Below, piece after piece: positions 25,258 through 34,509 of a DNA stretch of 64,000 nucleotides. The stretch is from Bog-473 sp963754445 (GTDB lineage Bacteria > Actinomycetota > Acidimicrobiia > Acidimicrobiales > RAAP-2), in assembly GCA_963754445.1 (NCBI GenBank), contig CAVWFT010000002.1:434001-498000 (forward strand), in the 5' to 3' direction. Each line of letters starts with the position of its first letter. Within the stretch, counting starts at the first letter, position 1. Both the position numbers and the translations under genes were made by a program. Below the pieces are notes generated by a model that worked only from the letters and a program-made list of their open reading frames with translations, was not told the DNA's origin and ran no database searches.

Positions 25258-27373
25258 GTTTCAACGGGTCCGGCCGAGCGCGGCCCTCGACCAGGACGTC
25301 GAGAGCGAGGCATCCATCGGTGCCGCAGCGGAGCGGATTGATGTCGAGGGCGTCCAAACCGTCGCCGATCTCGAGAGCCAACTGGGACAGCGCCACGATG
25401 GCGCGGGCCACCGCGTTGCAATCTACGGGGGGCACTCCCCGGGTCCCATTGAGCACCGGCGCCATCCGGAGGCGGGCCAGGGCGGCGAGGGCGCTCGTTT
25501 CGTCCATGGGGGGAAGCCTGACCACCCGGTCGGCCAGCAGCTCGACGAAGATGCCGCCCGCTCCCACCACGACCAGGGGCCCCAGGTGTGGGTCGCGCAC
25601 AATGCCGAGGGCGAGCTCGACACCGTCGGGGGCCGTCTCAGCCACCTGCACACGGGGTCCGAATCGTTCCGACAGCTCCTGATAGGTGACAGCCACCGCC
25701 TCGGGCCCGGTGACACCGAGCACCACCCCGCCCACATCCGATTTGTGGGCGATAGAAGGATTATCCGTCTTCATCACCACCGGGTATCCGACGATCTCGG
25801 CGGCGGACACGGCACCGGAGTGCGAGGACACCGTCCGGCACGTGCTCGTCGGAATGCCGTAGTCGCGCAGCAGGGCGAACGCGTCGGCCCCGCCGGTTGG
25901 TCCGTCCGGCAGACGGGAAAGCCATCTCTGCCGCCGAGCCTCATCGATGGTCGGGGCCGGCGGCTGCTCCTTCCTCCCCTGTCCGCGCTCGAGGAGATGA
26001 CCCAGGGCTGACAGACCACTGCGGGTGCCTTCGAGGACGGGCACTCCGGCCGCGCGGACCCGGGCCGCCGCCGCGTCGTCGATGGCGCTGCCGAGGTTGG
26101 ACAGGACCACGATCGGTTTGTCGGTCCGGGCGGCGGCACTGATCACCGCGTCGGGGTAGGACTCGTCGCCGTCGTACTCCTCCACCAGATCGACAGCCAA
26201 CGCCACCGCCGCCACCTCCTCGTCGTCGGCCATGGCCCCGAGGCAACCGGCGAACAGACCCTCGGTGTCGGCCCCCGTTCCCCAGACATCGAGCGGGTTG
26301 GCGGGAACGAGGCCCGGATCAAGGAGGGTGGCCAGCCGCGCCTGGGTGTTCGCACCGATCGTGGCGAAGGGCACGCCCAGGGACTCCGCCAGGTCGGCTA
26401 CCAGCGCACGCTCCGCGCCCGAGTCATGGACCGTGGCCAGTCCGCCGCCGCCGGCCGCCGCCGGCCGCCCAGCGAACAGCTCGAGGGTGTCGGCCATTTC
26501 GTCGAGGTCGCTCACCCGGATCACCCCGTAGGCGTCGAACAGCGCTTCCCACGCGCCGTCGGCTCCGGCCAGCGCACCCGAGTGGGCCGCCACCAGGCTG
26601 CGACCTGCGGTCGAACTACCGACGGTCAGCGCGACGACCGCCACTCCCTGCTCCGCGGCCCGGCCCAAGGCTGCCCGCATCCGGTCCGGCTCACGCAACG
26701 TCTCGAGCAGGAGGCCGACCACCTTGGTCTCCTCCACGTCGAGGGCGTAGTCGAGGTACGAGGCGGTGGTGGTCACCAGCTCCTGCCCGCTCGAAACGAC
26801 GACAGTGAAACCCAGCCGGCGGCGGGTGCGCAGCACAGCCGAAAAGACCGATCCCGAGTGGGTGATGAAGGCCACGGGCCCCGAGGGCAGCTGCGCCCGC
26901 TCGACGTAACCGACCGCCCGGACGCCGGCTGCGACGTTCACGAATCCCATGCACCCGCCGCCGCACAGGGCCATTCCCGCCGACCGGGCCACGTCGGCCA
27001 CTCGCTGGCGGATGCCGCCGAACCGCGACCCCACCGGGTCGACCAGGCTGCCGTAGATCACCGCGGAGCGGTCGCCTCGTCGTGCCGCCCTGCCGAGCTC
27101 CTCCTCCACGGCAGCATCGGGAACGCCGAGGAGGACCAGGTCGACGGGGCCGTCGATCTGGTCGAGCGACCTGACACACGGATAGTCGAGGACCGTGTCG
27201 TACCGGGGGTTGACCAGTTGGAGGTCGAGAGAGGCGTCGCTCCTGGCTACTTCGGACACCAGGCGTTGGCCGAAGCTACCCGGCCGGTCGCTGGCGCCCA
27301 CCACCGCGATCCGCTGCGGTTCGAGCATGGCCCGAACCGGAGGGCGCACAGCCGCCCCGGCCGGATCGTTCAC
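25247..27373 (-). CDS. NDP-forming (acetate-CoA-ligase-type) acyl-CoA synthetase, fused alpha-beta subunits
   Basis: 708 residues from GTG 27373, which overlaps the upstream TGA by four bases; an in-frame start further upstream is a shadow of that gene. N-terminal CoA-binding Rossmann domain with IAVVGASDRPGSFG, a ligase domain with AFITHSGSVFSA, and a C-terminal ATP-grasp domain with VVMKTDNPSIAHKSDVGG. This is the alpha-beta fusion of the ADP-forming acyl-CoA synthetase family, distinct from the ANL synthetases elsewhere in the window. It activates small acids or their analogues at the cost of one phosphate bond, reversibly. In this cluster it may generate the CoA ester for the acyl-CoA dehydrogenase at 22465 (inference). 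Confidence 0.85.
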   Translation of the reverse strand: MNDPAGAAVRPPVRAMLEPQRIAVVGASDRPGSFGQRLVSEVARSDASLDLQLVNPRYDTVLDYPCVRSLDQIDGPVDLVLLGVPDAAVEEELGRAARRGDRSAVIYGSLVDPVGSRFGGIRQRVADVARSAGMALCGGGCMGFVNVAAGVRAVGYVERAQLPSGPVAFITHSGSVFSAVLRTRRRLGFTVVVSSGQELVTTTASYLDYALDVEETKVVGLLLETLREPDRMRAALGRAAEQGVAVVALTVGSSTAGRSLVAAHSGALAGADGAWEALFDAYGVIRVSDLDEMADTLELFAGRPAAAGGGGLATVHDSGAERALVADLAESLGVPFATIGANTQARLATLLDPGLVPANPLDVWGTGADTEGLFAGCLGAMADDEEVAAVALAVDLVEEYDGDESYPDAVISAAARTDKPIVVLSNLGSAIDDAAAARVRAAGVPVLEGTRSGLSALGHLLERGQGRKEQPPAPTIDEARRQRWLSRLPDGPTGGADAFALLRDYGIPTSTCRTVSSHSGAVSAAEIVGYPVVMKTDNPSIAHKSDVGGVVLGVTGPEAVAVTYQELSERFGPRVQVAETAPDGVELALGIVRDPHLGPLVVVGAGGIFVELLADRVVRLPPMDETSALAALARLRMAPVLNGTRGVPPVDCNAVARAIVALSQLALEIGDGLDALDINPLRCGTDGCLALDVLVEGRARPDPLKPRR

Positions 27374-29019
27374 CGTCGAGCGGCCCGCCCACGTAGACGG
27401 GCGCCGACTCCAGCCTCCGTCTTCTGGTCGGCCAGTGCGGCTCTGGCCGCTTGCCATCCGGGAATACCACACACTCCGCCGCCGGCGTGGGTGGCCGAGC
27501 TCCCGTTGTAAAGACCCTTGATGGGCGTGCGATAGTCGGCGTACCCGGGCGCCGGGCGCATGTGGAAGAGCTGCTCGACGCTGAGCTCGCCGTGGAAGAT
27601 GTTGCCCCCCACCAATCCGTATTCCTGTTCCATCTCGTAGGGACCGACAACGTCGCGGTGGAGAATTGATGCCTTGAAGTTGGGGGCCACCTCGTTGTAA
27701 CAGTCCACCATCCGGTCGGCGTAGGCCTCGAGCTCAGCGGTGTGCGGTTCCTCGCTCCACTCCTTCGGAACCCACTGGGTGAACAACGACATGATGTGCG
27801 TGCCGTCGGGACACAGCGTCCGGTCGAACGTGGTGGGGATGACACCGTCGCTGAAGGGGCGCTCCGCCGCCCGGCCCTCCCGTGCGTCCTGAAACGCCCG
27901 CTCCATGTACTCGATGGACGGGGCCATCTCGACCGAGCCGGTGTGGTGCTCGGCCATTTCGGTGCCCGGATCAGCCGTGAAGTTGGGCAGCTCGGACAGG
28001 GCCAGGTTGATCTTGACCACGCCGCTGCGGGTCTTCCACCGCTCGATGTCCTGGACGAAATCGTCGGGCAGCTCGGTGGCACTCAGATGGTTGAGGAAGG
28101 CCGTGCGGGGATGGAGCGTGGTCACCACCACCGGGGCCATGATCTCCTCGCCGCCCTCGAGCACGACTCCACGGACCCGGCCCTGAGCGACCAGGGTCCG
28201 GATCACCCGTGCGTCGGTGCGGATCTCCGCGCCGAAACTGCGGGCCGACCGCTCGATGGCACCGGCCACCGCACCCATACCGCCTTCGGGGAACCCCCAA
28301 TTGCCTAGATGACCGTCGCCGATGTCGCCGATGGAGTGGTGCGCCATGACATAGGCCGTCCCCGGTTCGGCCGGACCGGCCCAGGTGCCGATGACACCGT
28401 TGACGGCGATCGGCGCCTTCACTTGCCAGGATTCGAACCAGTCGTCGAGGAGGTCGGCGATGCTCATGGTCATCAGCCGTGTGACGTCCGCCACCGTGCG
28501 CACGTCGAGACCGCGTTGGCGCCAAGCCAGACGCAACATCTCCTTCAGGTCGGCCGGCCTCCGAGAGCCGATCTTGGGCGGCACGGTCAAGAGCAGCGGT
28601 CCGAGGACGTCGGCCAGTCCGGCAATCCAGGCGTCCCAGTTCGGCATGGCCTCGGCGTCCTTCTTCGACCACTTCGCGATCTCTTCGTAGTTCCGCTTGG
28701 CGTCGTCGGCGAAGATCTTGATGGAGCCGCCCTCGGGGAACGCCTGGTAATAAGGACCCATTGGATAGACCTTGTAACCGAACCGCTCGAGCTCGAGGTC
28801 GCGCATGATGGTCGGCGGGAGGAGGCTCATCACATAGGACAACCTGGTGACGTTGAACTCGGGGGCGTCGGGCCACGGTGCTTCGGTGGTCGAAGCCCCA
28901 CCCGTCTTGTAACGGCCCTCTAGGACAAGGGTGCGGGCTCCCGAGCGGGCCAGGTACGCGCCCGATACCAGCCCGTTGTGGCCGCCGCCCACCACGATGG
29001 CGTCGTATGTCGAGGTCAT
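27370..29019 (-). CDS. FAD-dependent dehydrogenase of the phytoene-desaturase/PYROXD2-like family
   Basis: 549 residues, ATG 29019 with AAGGGA upstream. Begins with the dinucleotide-binding motif DAIVVGGGHNGLVSGAYLARSG, then LEGRYKTGGAST, and closes with YNGSSATHAGGGVCGIPGW, as in carotenoid-desaturase-related NAD(P)/FAD oxidoreductases. No carotenoid genes are near, so a soluble amine or alcohol dehydrogenase is more likely than pigment synthesis. Divergent from the TetR gene with operator R3 between, and coupled to the NDP-forming synthetase. Substrate unknown. Confidence 0.82.
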   Translation of the reverse strand: MTSTYDAIVVGGGHNGLVSGAYLARSGARTLVLEGRYKTGGASTTEAPWPDAPEFNVTRLSYVMSLLPPTIMRDLELERFGYKVYPMGPYYQAFPEGGSIKIFADDAKRNYEEIAKWSKKDAEAMPNWDAWIAGLADVLGPLLLTVPPKIGSRRPADLKEMLRLAWRQRGLDVRTVADVTRLMTMSIADLLDDWFESWQVKAPIAVNGVIGTWAGPAEPGTAYVMAHHSIGDIGDGHLGNWGFPEGGMGAVAGAIERSARSFGAEIRTDARVIRTLVAQGRVRGVVLEGGEEIMAPVVVTTLHPRTAFLNHLSATELPDDFVQDIERWKTRSGVVKINLALSELPNFTADPGTEMAEHHTGSVEMAPSIEYMERAFQDAREGRAAERPFSDGVIPTTFDRTLCPDGTHIMSLFTQWVPKEWSEEPHTAELEAYADRMVDCYNEVAPNFKASILHRDVVGPYEMEQEYGLVGGNIFHGELSVEQLFHMRPAPGYADYRTPIKGLYNGSSATHAGGGVCGIPGWQAARAALADQKTEAGVGARLRGRAARR

Positions 29020-29074
29020 GGATTTCCCTTCCGCGCCGGGGCTTCCCCCGTCGGTGGTCGGCTGCTCGCGATCA

Positions 29075-29094
29075 TTGACTGATTGTTCAGTCTA
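29075..29094. promoter_or_regulatory. TetR-type operator (site R3), regulator's own divergent promoter
   Basis: TTGACTGATTGTTCAGTCTA contains GACTGA-N4-TCAGTC, the best dyad of the set. It lies between the flavin dehydrogenase (start 29019) and the TetR gene (start 29188), the classic position for autoregulation. Confidence 0.8.
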
Positions 29095-29187
29095 ATCCGC
29101 TGCTACCGTAACGACAAGAAAGATCCGGGCCGACGGGAGCGCCACGGTCCGACCGGGCGGGCCCTAGCCTGCGGCCGGGAGGTAACG

Positions 29188-29887
29188 ATGTCGAAGGTCC
29201 CCGAGGTGACCATGTCAATGGACGAACAGACCGTCACGGTGGCGAGCGCGGCTGCCGATCAGCGCCGAAATTGATCTGCTGCGGAGCGCGCTCGAGGTGA
29301 TCGCCGAACGGGGATTTCCCGATACGCGCATCGCCGACGTCGCCGAGCAGGCGGGCACCAGCCCCGCCTTGGTGATCTACTACTTCAAAACCAAGGACAA
29401 CCTCCTGACGGAGGCCATGCGGTACGCCGAGGACCTCTGGTACGACCTCGGCGCCCGGCGTATGGCGGTGATCGAGAGCGCTGCCGCGCGACTCGAGGAG
29501 ATCGTGGCGATGACCTGCCTGAGCGAGACGGACACCGAGCTCCCTGATTCGTGGGCTTTGTGGCTCGACCTGTGGGCCCAGTCGGTTCGCCACCCCGAGG
29601 TGGCCCGAGTCCGCGAGGAATTCGACGCCCACTGGCGGGAGACCATCGCCTCCGTGGTGCGCGACGGGATCGCGTCGGGGGAGTTCGAGAAGGTCGACGC
29701 GACCCGGTTCGCCATCATGCTGTCCGCGCTGCTGGACGGGTTCGCCATACAGATCGCCCTCGAGGACCCGGCCGTTGGCCCCCAGCTGGCTTTCAAGTCC
29801 ACCATGGAATTTGCGGCCATGAGCCTGGGCTTCGCGTGGAAGCCGAAGAAGAGCACGGCAAGAAAGAACGGAACCGGAAGAAGGTGA
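29188..29887 (+). CDS. TetR-family transcriptional regulator with an apparent frameshift near its N-terminus
   Basis: The HTH is seen as FPDTRIADVAEQAGTSPALVIYYFKTKDNLL, followed by a helical ligand domain and a Lys/Arg-rich C-terminus (KPKKSTARKNGTGRR). That frame has no good start: open from 29210 with only GTG 29297 inside the first helix. A strong GGGAGG site at 29177-29182 instead serves ATG 29188, whose frame (MSKVPEVTMSMDEQ...) stops at 29274. Removing one A from AAA at 29268-29270 joins them as DQRRIDLLRSALEVIAERG, a normal TetR start, 232 residues in all. So either a one-base error or a recent lesion. It is the obvious candidate ligand-responsive repressor for sites R1-R5. Confidence 0.82.
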
Positions 29888-29955
29888 ACCGGTAGTGGCC
29901 CGGGGTGGTCATCCGTGTGACCCTGGATCGAAGCCCGGCAAGCGAGGGAGGCCAG

Positions 29956-31122
29956 ATGCCCGGTGGTGAGGTGCGGATTGTGCGCCTGTGCAAGCGCTTC
30001 GACGACGTCGAGGCAGTGGCAGGTATCGACCTCGACATCCCCTCGGGTGAGTTCTTCTCCATCCTCGGGCCGTCGGGCTGTGGGAAGACCACGACACTGC
30101 GACTCGTGGCGGGATTCGAGCAACCCACCAGTGGATCGATCTACCTCGATGGGGTGGACGTCGCCGACAAGCCTCCCCACAAACGAAACGTCAACACGGT
30201 GTTCCAGAGCTACGCCCTGTTCCCGTTCCTGTCCGTGGCCGACAACGTGGCCTTCGGGCTGCGCTACCAGCGAGTCACCAAGACGGAGTCGGCCCGCCGG
30301 GTCGGCGCCGCACTCGAGCTGGTACAGCTGCTCGGTTTCGAGAAGCGTCGGCCGGGGCAACTTTCCGGTGGACAGCAACAGCGGGTGGCGCTGGCCCGAG
30401 CACTCGTGCTCAATCCCGCCGTGCTGCTACTCGATGAACCCCTTGGCGCGCTCGATGCCAAGCTCAGACGAACCCTCCAGATCGAGCTGAAGGCGCTGCA
30501 GGAGACCGTAGGGATCACCTTCCTCTATGTGACCCACGACCAGGAAGAAGCGCTCACCATGTCGGACCGCCTCGCGGTGATGGAATCCGGCAAGGTGGCA
30601 CAGGTGGGCACGCCGGTCGAGGTCTACGAAAAGCCGGTCGATGCCTATGTCGCCGACTTCTTGGGAGTCTCCAATCTGATGGACGCCGATGCCGGCGGCC
30701 GCGGCCCCGGTGGTGCGTGCCGGATCACGCTTGGCGAGTTCCAGCTTGCCGCCGAACAGGGGGCGACGGACTGCGTGGGCCCGGTGAAGGTTGCCGTCCG
30801 ACCTGAGCGGATCACCATCGAGCCTTACGATGCGTCCGGTCCGAATCGGGTGCCGGCCATGGTCGAGCGATTGGTGTTCCTCGGTTCGTCCACCCAGATC
30901 ATCATGCGGTTGGCCCACGGCCAGACGATCCAGGCCCTCTTGCAGAATCAAGGGAGTCCGCCACCGTACCGACAGGGCACGGCCGTCCAGGTCCATCTGC
31001 CGGCCGACGGGCTTCGGGTATTGCCGGCGACGGCACTTGCCCCAGCGGAGGACCCGCCACTGCCCGAGGCCGAGGTGCCGTCCGTACAGCCGGTCGGATC
31101 GTCCGTTCACCCCTCAGACTGA
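29956..31122 (+). CDS. PotA-type ABC transporter ATP-binding protein
   Basis: 388 residues from ATG 29956 with GGGAGG upstream. Walker A GPSGCGKTT, Q-loop FQSYALFPF, signature LSGGQQQRVALARAL, Walker B VLLLDEPLGALD, H-loop VTHDQEEALTMSD, then a C-terminal TOBE domain (KVAVRPERITIE). This is the spermidine/putrescine (PotA) class of importer ATPases, which also serve betaines, opines and related cations. It follows the TetR gene by about 70 bases on the same strand; the permeases and binding protein are convergent on the other strand, an unusual split. Confidence 0.9.
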   Translation: MPGGEVRIVRLCKRFDDVEAVAGIDLDIPSGEFFSILGPSGCGKTTTLRLVAGFEQPTSGSIYLDGVDVADKPPHKRNVNTVFQSYALFPFLSVADNVAFGLRYQRVTKTESARRVGAALELVQLLGFEKRRPGQLSGGQQQRVALARALVLNPAVLLLDEPLGALDAKLRRTLQIELKALQETVGITFLYVTHDQEEALTMSDRLAVMESGKVAQVGTPVEVYEKPVDAYVADFLGVSNLMDADAGGRGPGGACRITLGEFQLAAEQGATDCVGPVKVAVRPERITIEPYDASGPNRVPAMVERLVFLGSSTQIIMRLAHGQTIQALLQNQGSPPPYRQGTAVQVHLPADGLRVLPATALAPAEDPPLPEAEVPSVQPVGSSVHPSD

Positions 31123-31130
31123 CCGGCCGC

Positions 31131-32099
31131 TCACATCCCGGCGATGCTGGTCATCGCCTCCTGGCGACTACTCCCACGCTCACCGCGGGTCATCCACCGG
31201 TAGGCCCCCAGGCCGATACTGGCCGCCACGAAAGAGAGCACGAGCATGATCGTGGCCAGAGCATTGAGCGCTGGTCCGCCGTTGCCCCCGTGACTGGTCG
31301 AGTAGATGATCACCGACATCGGCTGGGTGTTGGCTGTCGACGAGAGCAGGTCCACCACAACAAAGTCATCGACCACACTGGCGAAGACGAGAACCGTGCT
31401 GGCGAAGATGGCCGGCATCAGGAGGGGAATCAGTACCCGCCATATCGACTGGAGCCGTGACGCACCGAGGTCGGCTGCCGCTTCCTCGTACGTATTCCCG
31501 ATCGACACGAGCCGAGCCAGGACAATGATCGCCGGCCAGCTGAAGTTCCAGGTGACCAGGCCGAGCACCTCGGCCGCCGTGCCCAGGTGAATGAAGGTGA
31601 AGAGTTGGGTGAAGAGGAAGAACAAGGCCACTCCGAAGATGAGTTCGGGGATCACATAGGAGAAGACCATCACGAAGTTGAACGTGGCGGATGTTCGGGT
31701 CCGCCACCTGTTGATGCCGATGGCGAAAGCCACACCCAGAGGGACCGCCACCACCGTCGTGAGGATCGACAGCCGGATGGTCTGGAACACGGCGCTGCGC
31801 AGCGTCGGGTCATGCCAGACCGAGTTGATGGGGTCGCCCCAGTACCAACGAGTCGAGAATCCCTGCCACACGCTCTGGGACTTGCCGTTGTTGAACGAGA
31901 AGAGCACGGCGATCGCGATGGGGACGATGGACCAGATCAGGTAAAGCCAGGTGAAACTCTCGAGGAGCCACGGACGGCGCCACGGGTTGCGCCAGGGCGG
32001 ACGCCACCGGGGAGGCGACGCCGACGATGGTGTCACGGTCGGAGGCCCGTCTTCACCGGACAGCGTCGTCGGGGGCAGCTCCCTGGTCGTCACCGTCAT
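31131..32099 (-). CDS. PotC-type ABC transporter permease
   Basis: 322 residues with a proline-rich cytoplasmic N-terminus (about 45 residues) and about six membrane segments. The EAA loop EEAAADLGASRLQSIW couples it to the ATPase. TTVVAVPLGVAFAIGI and VIPELIFGVALFF are characteristic of PotC-like permeases. ATG 32099 shares one base with the stop of the upstream permease. Completes the importer with PotA at 29956, PotB and PotD. Confidence 0.88.
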   Translation of the reverse strand: MTVTTRELPPTTLSGEDGPPTVTPSSASPPRWRPPWRNPWRRPWLLESFTWLYLIWSIVPIAIAVLFSFNNGKSQSVWQGFSTRWYWGDPINSVWHDPTLRSAVFQTIRLSILTTVVAVPLGVAFAIGINRWRTRTSATFNFVMVFSYVIPELIFGVALFFLFTQLFTFIHLGTAAEVLGLVTWNFSWPAIIVLARLVSIGNTYEEAAADLGASRLQSIWRVLIPLLMPAIFASTVLVFASVVDDFVVVDLLSSTANTQPMSVIIYSTSHGGNGGPALNALATIMLVLSFVAASIGLGAYRWMTRGERGSSRQEAMTSIAGM

Positions 32100-33034
32100 C
32101 AGAAGGCCTCGCTCGAGGCGTGGCGGGTCTTGATCACGTAATAGACCATGGGCACCAGCAGGAAAGCCAGAAGGAGCAGCGATAGAGCGGCGCCCTGCGC
32201 CTCCTGACTGGATGTATTGAGCTGGCTGTCGATGACGTTGCCGATCATGGCCGTCGAAGGCGCTCCGGAAAGCAGCTGGTTGGTGAAATAGTCACCGATC
32301 ATCGGCAACACCGTGATGAGCATGCCGGTCAGGATGGCCTGCCGGCTCAATGGAAGAGTGACCCGGAGGAAGGTTTGGGTCCGGTTGAGACCGAGATCAC
32401 GGCCCGCTTCGATCAACCGTTGGTCGATGCGATCGAGGCCTGCGTAGAGGACCAGGATCAGATAGGGGATGTACCCGTAGACCAGTCCGAGGATGACAGT
32501 CACCGGCTTTCCGCCGAGCCAGTCGATCGGCTGGCCCACGACGTGGAGGTCCAGCAGGGCCCGGTTGACGTACCCGTCGATCTGGAGGAGGTCGATCCAG
32601 GCCAGCATGCGCATCATGTAGCTGATCCAAAACGGGGCAATGAGCAAGGCCAGGAAAAGGACCTTTCGTCGACCGGCGAACCGGGTGACGAAGTAGGCAG
32701 CCGGGTAGGCGATGAGGAGAGAGACCACCGAGGCGATGGCCACGTACACGAGCGTGCGAAAGAAGATGGGTCCGACGAACGCCGCTTGACCGACGAGGTC
32801 ATGGAAGACGGCGGTGAAGTTGGCCCCGGTCCAGTTGAGTGGATTCCAGACGGGTTCGGGCGATTGGAAGATGCTGTTGAGCTGGCCGCCGGCAATCGCC
32901 AACACGGTGTAGAACGGGACGAGGAACAGCAACGCGAGCCAGATGATGCCGGGCATGGCGAAACCGGCCCACAACCACCTGTTCTGGGCCCGATCCGCCC
33001 ACACGTTGGTCCGGCGGCCCTCCCGCTTCGCCAT
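32099..33034 (-). CDS. PotB-type ABC transporter permease
   Basis: 311 residues, about six transmembrane segments. PFWISYMMRMLAWIDLL and the EAA loop EAGRDLGLNRTQTFLRV are typical of PotB permeases for polyamine-class solutes. Directly upstream of the PotC gene (TGATG overlap) and 35 bases downstream of the binding-protein gene, so PotD-PotB-PotC form one transcript starting near operator R4. Confidence 0.88.
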   Translation of the reverse strand: MAKREGRRTNVWADRAQNRWLWAGFAMPGIIWLALLFLVPFYTVLAIAGGQLNSIFQSPEPVWNPLNWTGANFTAVFHDLVGQAAFVGPIFFRTLVYVAIASVVSLLIAYPAAYFVTRFAGRRKVLFLALLIAPFWISYMMRMLAWIDLLQIDGYVNRALLDLHVVGQPIDWLGGKPVTVILGLVYGYIPYLILVLYAGLDRIDQRLIEAGRDLGLNRTQTFLRVTLPLSRQAILTGMLITVLPMIGDYFTNQLLSGAPSTAMIGNVIDSQLNTSSQEAQGAALSLLLLAFLLVPMVYYVIKTRHASSEAF

Positions 33035-33069
33035 CAGCAGTCGCCGGTCACACGACGCTCACATTCGGC

Positions 33070-34341
33070 TCACACGCCGCTGCTCGCACGTAGCCAAGCC
33101 TGCTGGTACTGGGCGTCGACGGAGGGAGCGAGCTCGAGCTGCTTCGTCCCGTTGTCGAAGTTGGACGGCAGCACCACCGTCGAGGCCAAGCTGGGGGGAA
33201 GGATGCCTTGTTGCTCCAGGACCTGCGGCGTCACCCCGTTGATGGGCTGCATGTATCCATTGAACGAAATGTTCTCCAGCACGTTGGGCAGGTCCAGCAT
33301 GTAGTTGATGAAGAGGTGGGCCAGCACTGGATTCTTCCCACTGGCCATGACCGTCATGGTGTCGTTGGCCACCGGCCCTCGCCCGTTGGGGGGGAACCAG
33401 TACCCGACCACCTCCACCGGCGTCCCTTTGGGCATATAGGAGGCAGCTGCGGCCATGTCACCCGACCAGGCGTGATGGATCCAGGTCTGGCCGGTGGGAA
33501 TCGATGTGTAGTCGTTGTTGTCGATGTGTAGGTTGACCAGTTGGTCCAATTGCAACAGCGCGTTGGTGGCTGCGTTCAGCTGCGCTTTGCTGGTGGTGTT
33601 GGGGTTGAAGTTCCCGTTCTTCATCATTCCGAGCGCCAAGCTCTCGCGGTAGTCGTCGAGGATGGCCACCTTTCCCTTGTACTTGGCGTTCCAAGGCATC
33701 GCCCATGGATTGGCCATGGCGTAGGGATTTTCCTTCACCTTGTCCTTCCGCCATGCGATGCCGGTCGTGTAGATGGTGTAGGGAACCGAGTACTGCCACT
33801 TCTGGTCGTAGAACGGGTTCTGGTACTGGGGCCAGGCCTGGGAGATGTTGGGAATGTACGAGTGGTTGAGCGGACGGGCCAGCTTGCCGGCCACCAACTG
33901 ACCCAGGACATCGACGGTGGGGACGAACAGGTCGAAATTGAATTGTCCCGTCCGCAGCTTGGCGATGGCCTCGCTCATCGTGTTGAACGTGGTCAGCTCG
34001 ACCTTGCAGTTGTACTTCTTGGCAAAGTCGTTGAGGTTCTTCTTGTTGATATAGGCCACCCAGTTGTACAGCTTGAGGGTGGCGTTCTTTTCCGGAGCCA
34101 GTCCGTCGGCGATGGCGGGATTCGAGGCGTAGCGCGGCCAGGTGACCGGCTGGTTGGGACGGGGCAGGGGCAACGCCCGAGCGGCGGCGGTCGACGCCTC
34201 AGCGCTCTCGGCGCCACTCGATGCGTACGCAGCAGCGGCGGCGGCCAAACCGGTCATACCGGCCAGAAACGACCTCCTCGACACGACCGGCCCGCTGCGG
34301 GAACCGTCCGACGACCAACCTTCGCGTGGGTGGAAAACCAC
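33070..34341 (-). CDS. PotD-type polyamine/cation-binding periplasmic protein with Tat signal
   Basis: 423 residues. GTG 34341 is chosen because GGAGG lies six bases upstream. The N-terminus contains SRRSFLAG, a twin-arginine motif, then an Ala-rich hydrophobic stretch, so export by Tat is predicted. The mature part starts KLYNWVAYINKKNLNDFAKK and has FDLFVPTVDVLGQL, PYTIYTTGIAWRKDK and IHHAWSGDMAAAASYM, blocks of the spermidine/putrescine-binding PotD/PotF family. Aromatic-rich segments (NWVAYI, YWFPPNG) are compatible with an ammonium or trimethylammonium ligand. Operator R4 lies about 45 bases upstream. Confidence 0.88.
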   Translation of the reverse strand: MVFHPREGWSSDGSRSGPVVSRRSFLAGMTGLAAAAAAYASSGAESAEASTAAARALPLPRPNQPVTWPRYASNPAIADGLAPEKNATLKLYNWVAYINKKNLNDFAKKYNCKVELTTFNTMSEAIAKLRTGQFNFDLFVPTVDVLGQLVAGKLARPLNHSYIPNISQAWPQYQNPFYDQKWQYSVPYTIYTTGIAWRKDKVKENPYAMANPWAMPWNAKYKGKVAILDDYRESLALGMMKNGNFNPNTTSKAQLNAATNALLQLDQLVNLHIDNNDYTSIPTGQTWIHHAWSGDMAAAASYMPKGTPVEVVGYWFPPNGRGPVANDTMTVMASGKNPVLAHLFINYMLDLPNVLENISFNGYMQPINGVTPQVLEQQGILPPSLASTVVLPSNFDNGTKQLELAPSVDAQYQQAWLRASSGV

Positions 34342-34384
34342 TCGTCACCTCCCCAGTCGGGCGTGCCCGTGGGCAACTCCCGCT

Positions 34385-34404
34385 TCTGACTGATCGTTCA
34401 GTTA
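34385..34404. promoter_or_regulatory. TetR-type operator (site R4)
   Basis: The core TGACTGATCGTTCAGTTA at 34387-34404 matches R2, R3 and R5 and lies 46 bases upstream of the PotDBC operon start, downstream of the aminotransferase gene end. Confidence 0.75.
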
Positions 34405-34509
34405 TTCAAATGTCCGGTCATTGAAACACTGCTCCCCGACCGCTGCAAGCCGCCCGGCCATATTTCGCCCTCCGTTAACAAACGCAGTCTCCGGACGGGC
34501 CGGGCCCCG

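Noticed and set aside
27370..29019. Calling the flavin protein a carotenoid phytoene desaturase
   Set aside because: No crtB, crtE or other carotenoid gene in the window, and the neighbours are amine and CoA enzymes; only the family name is kept.
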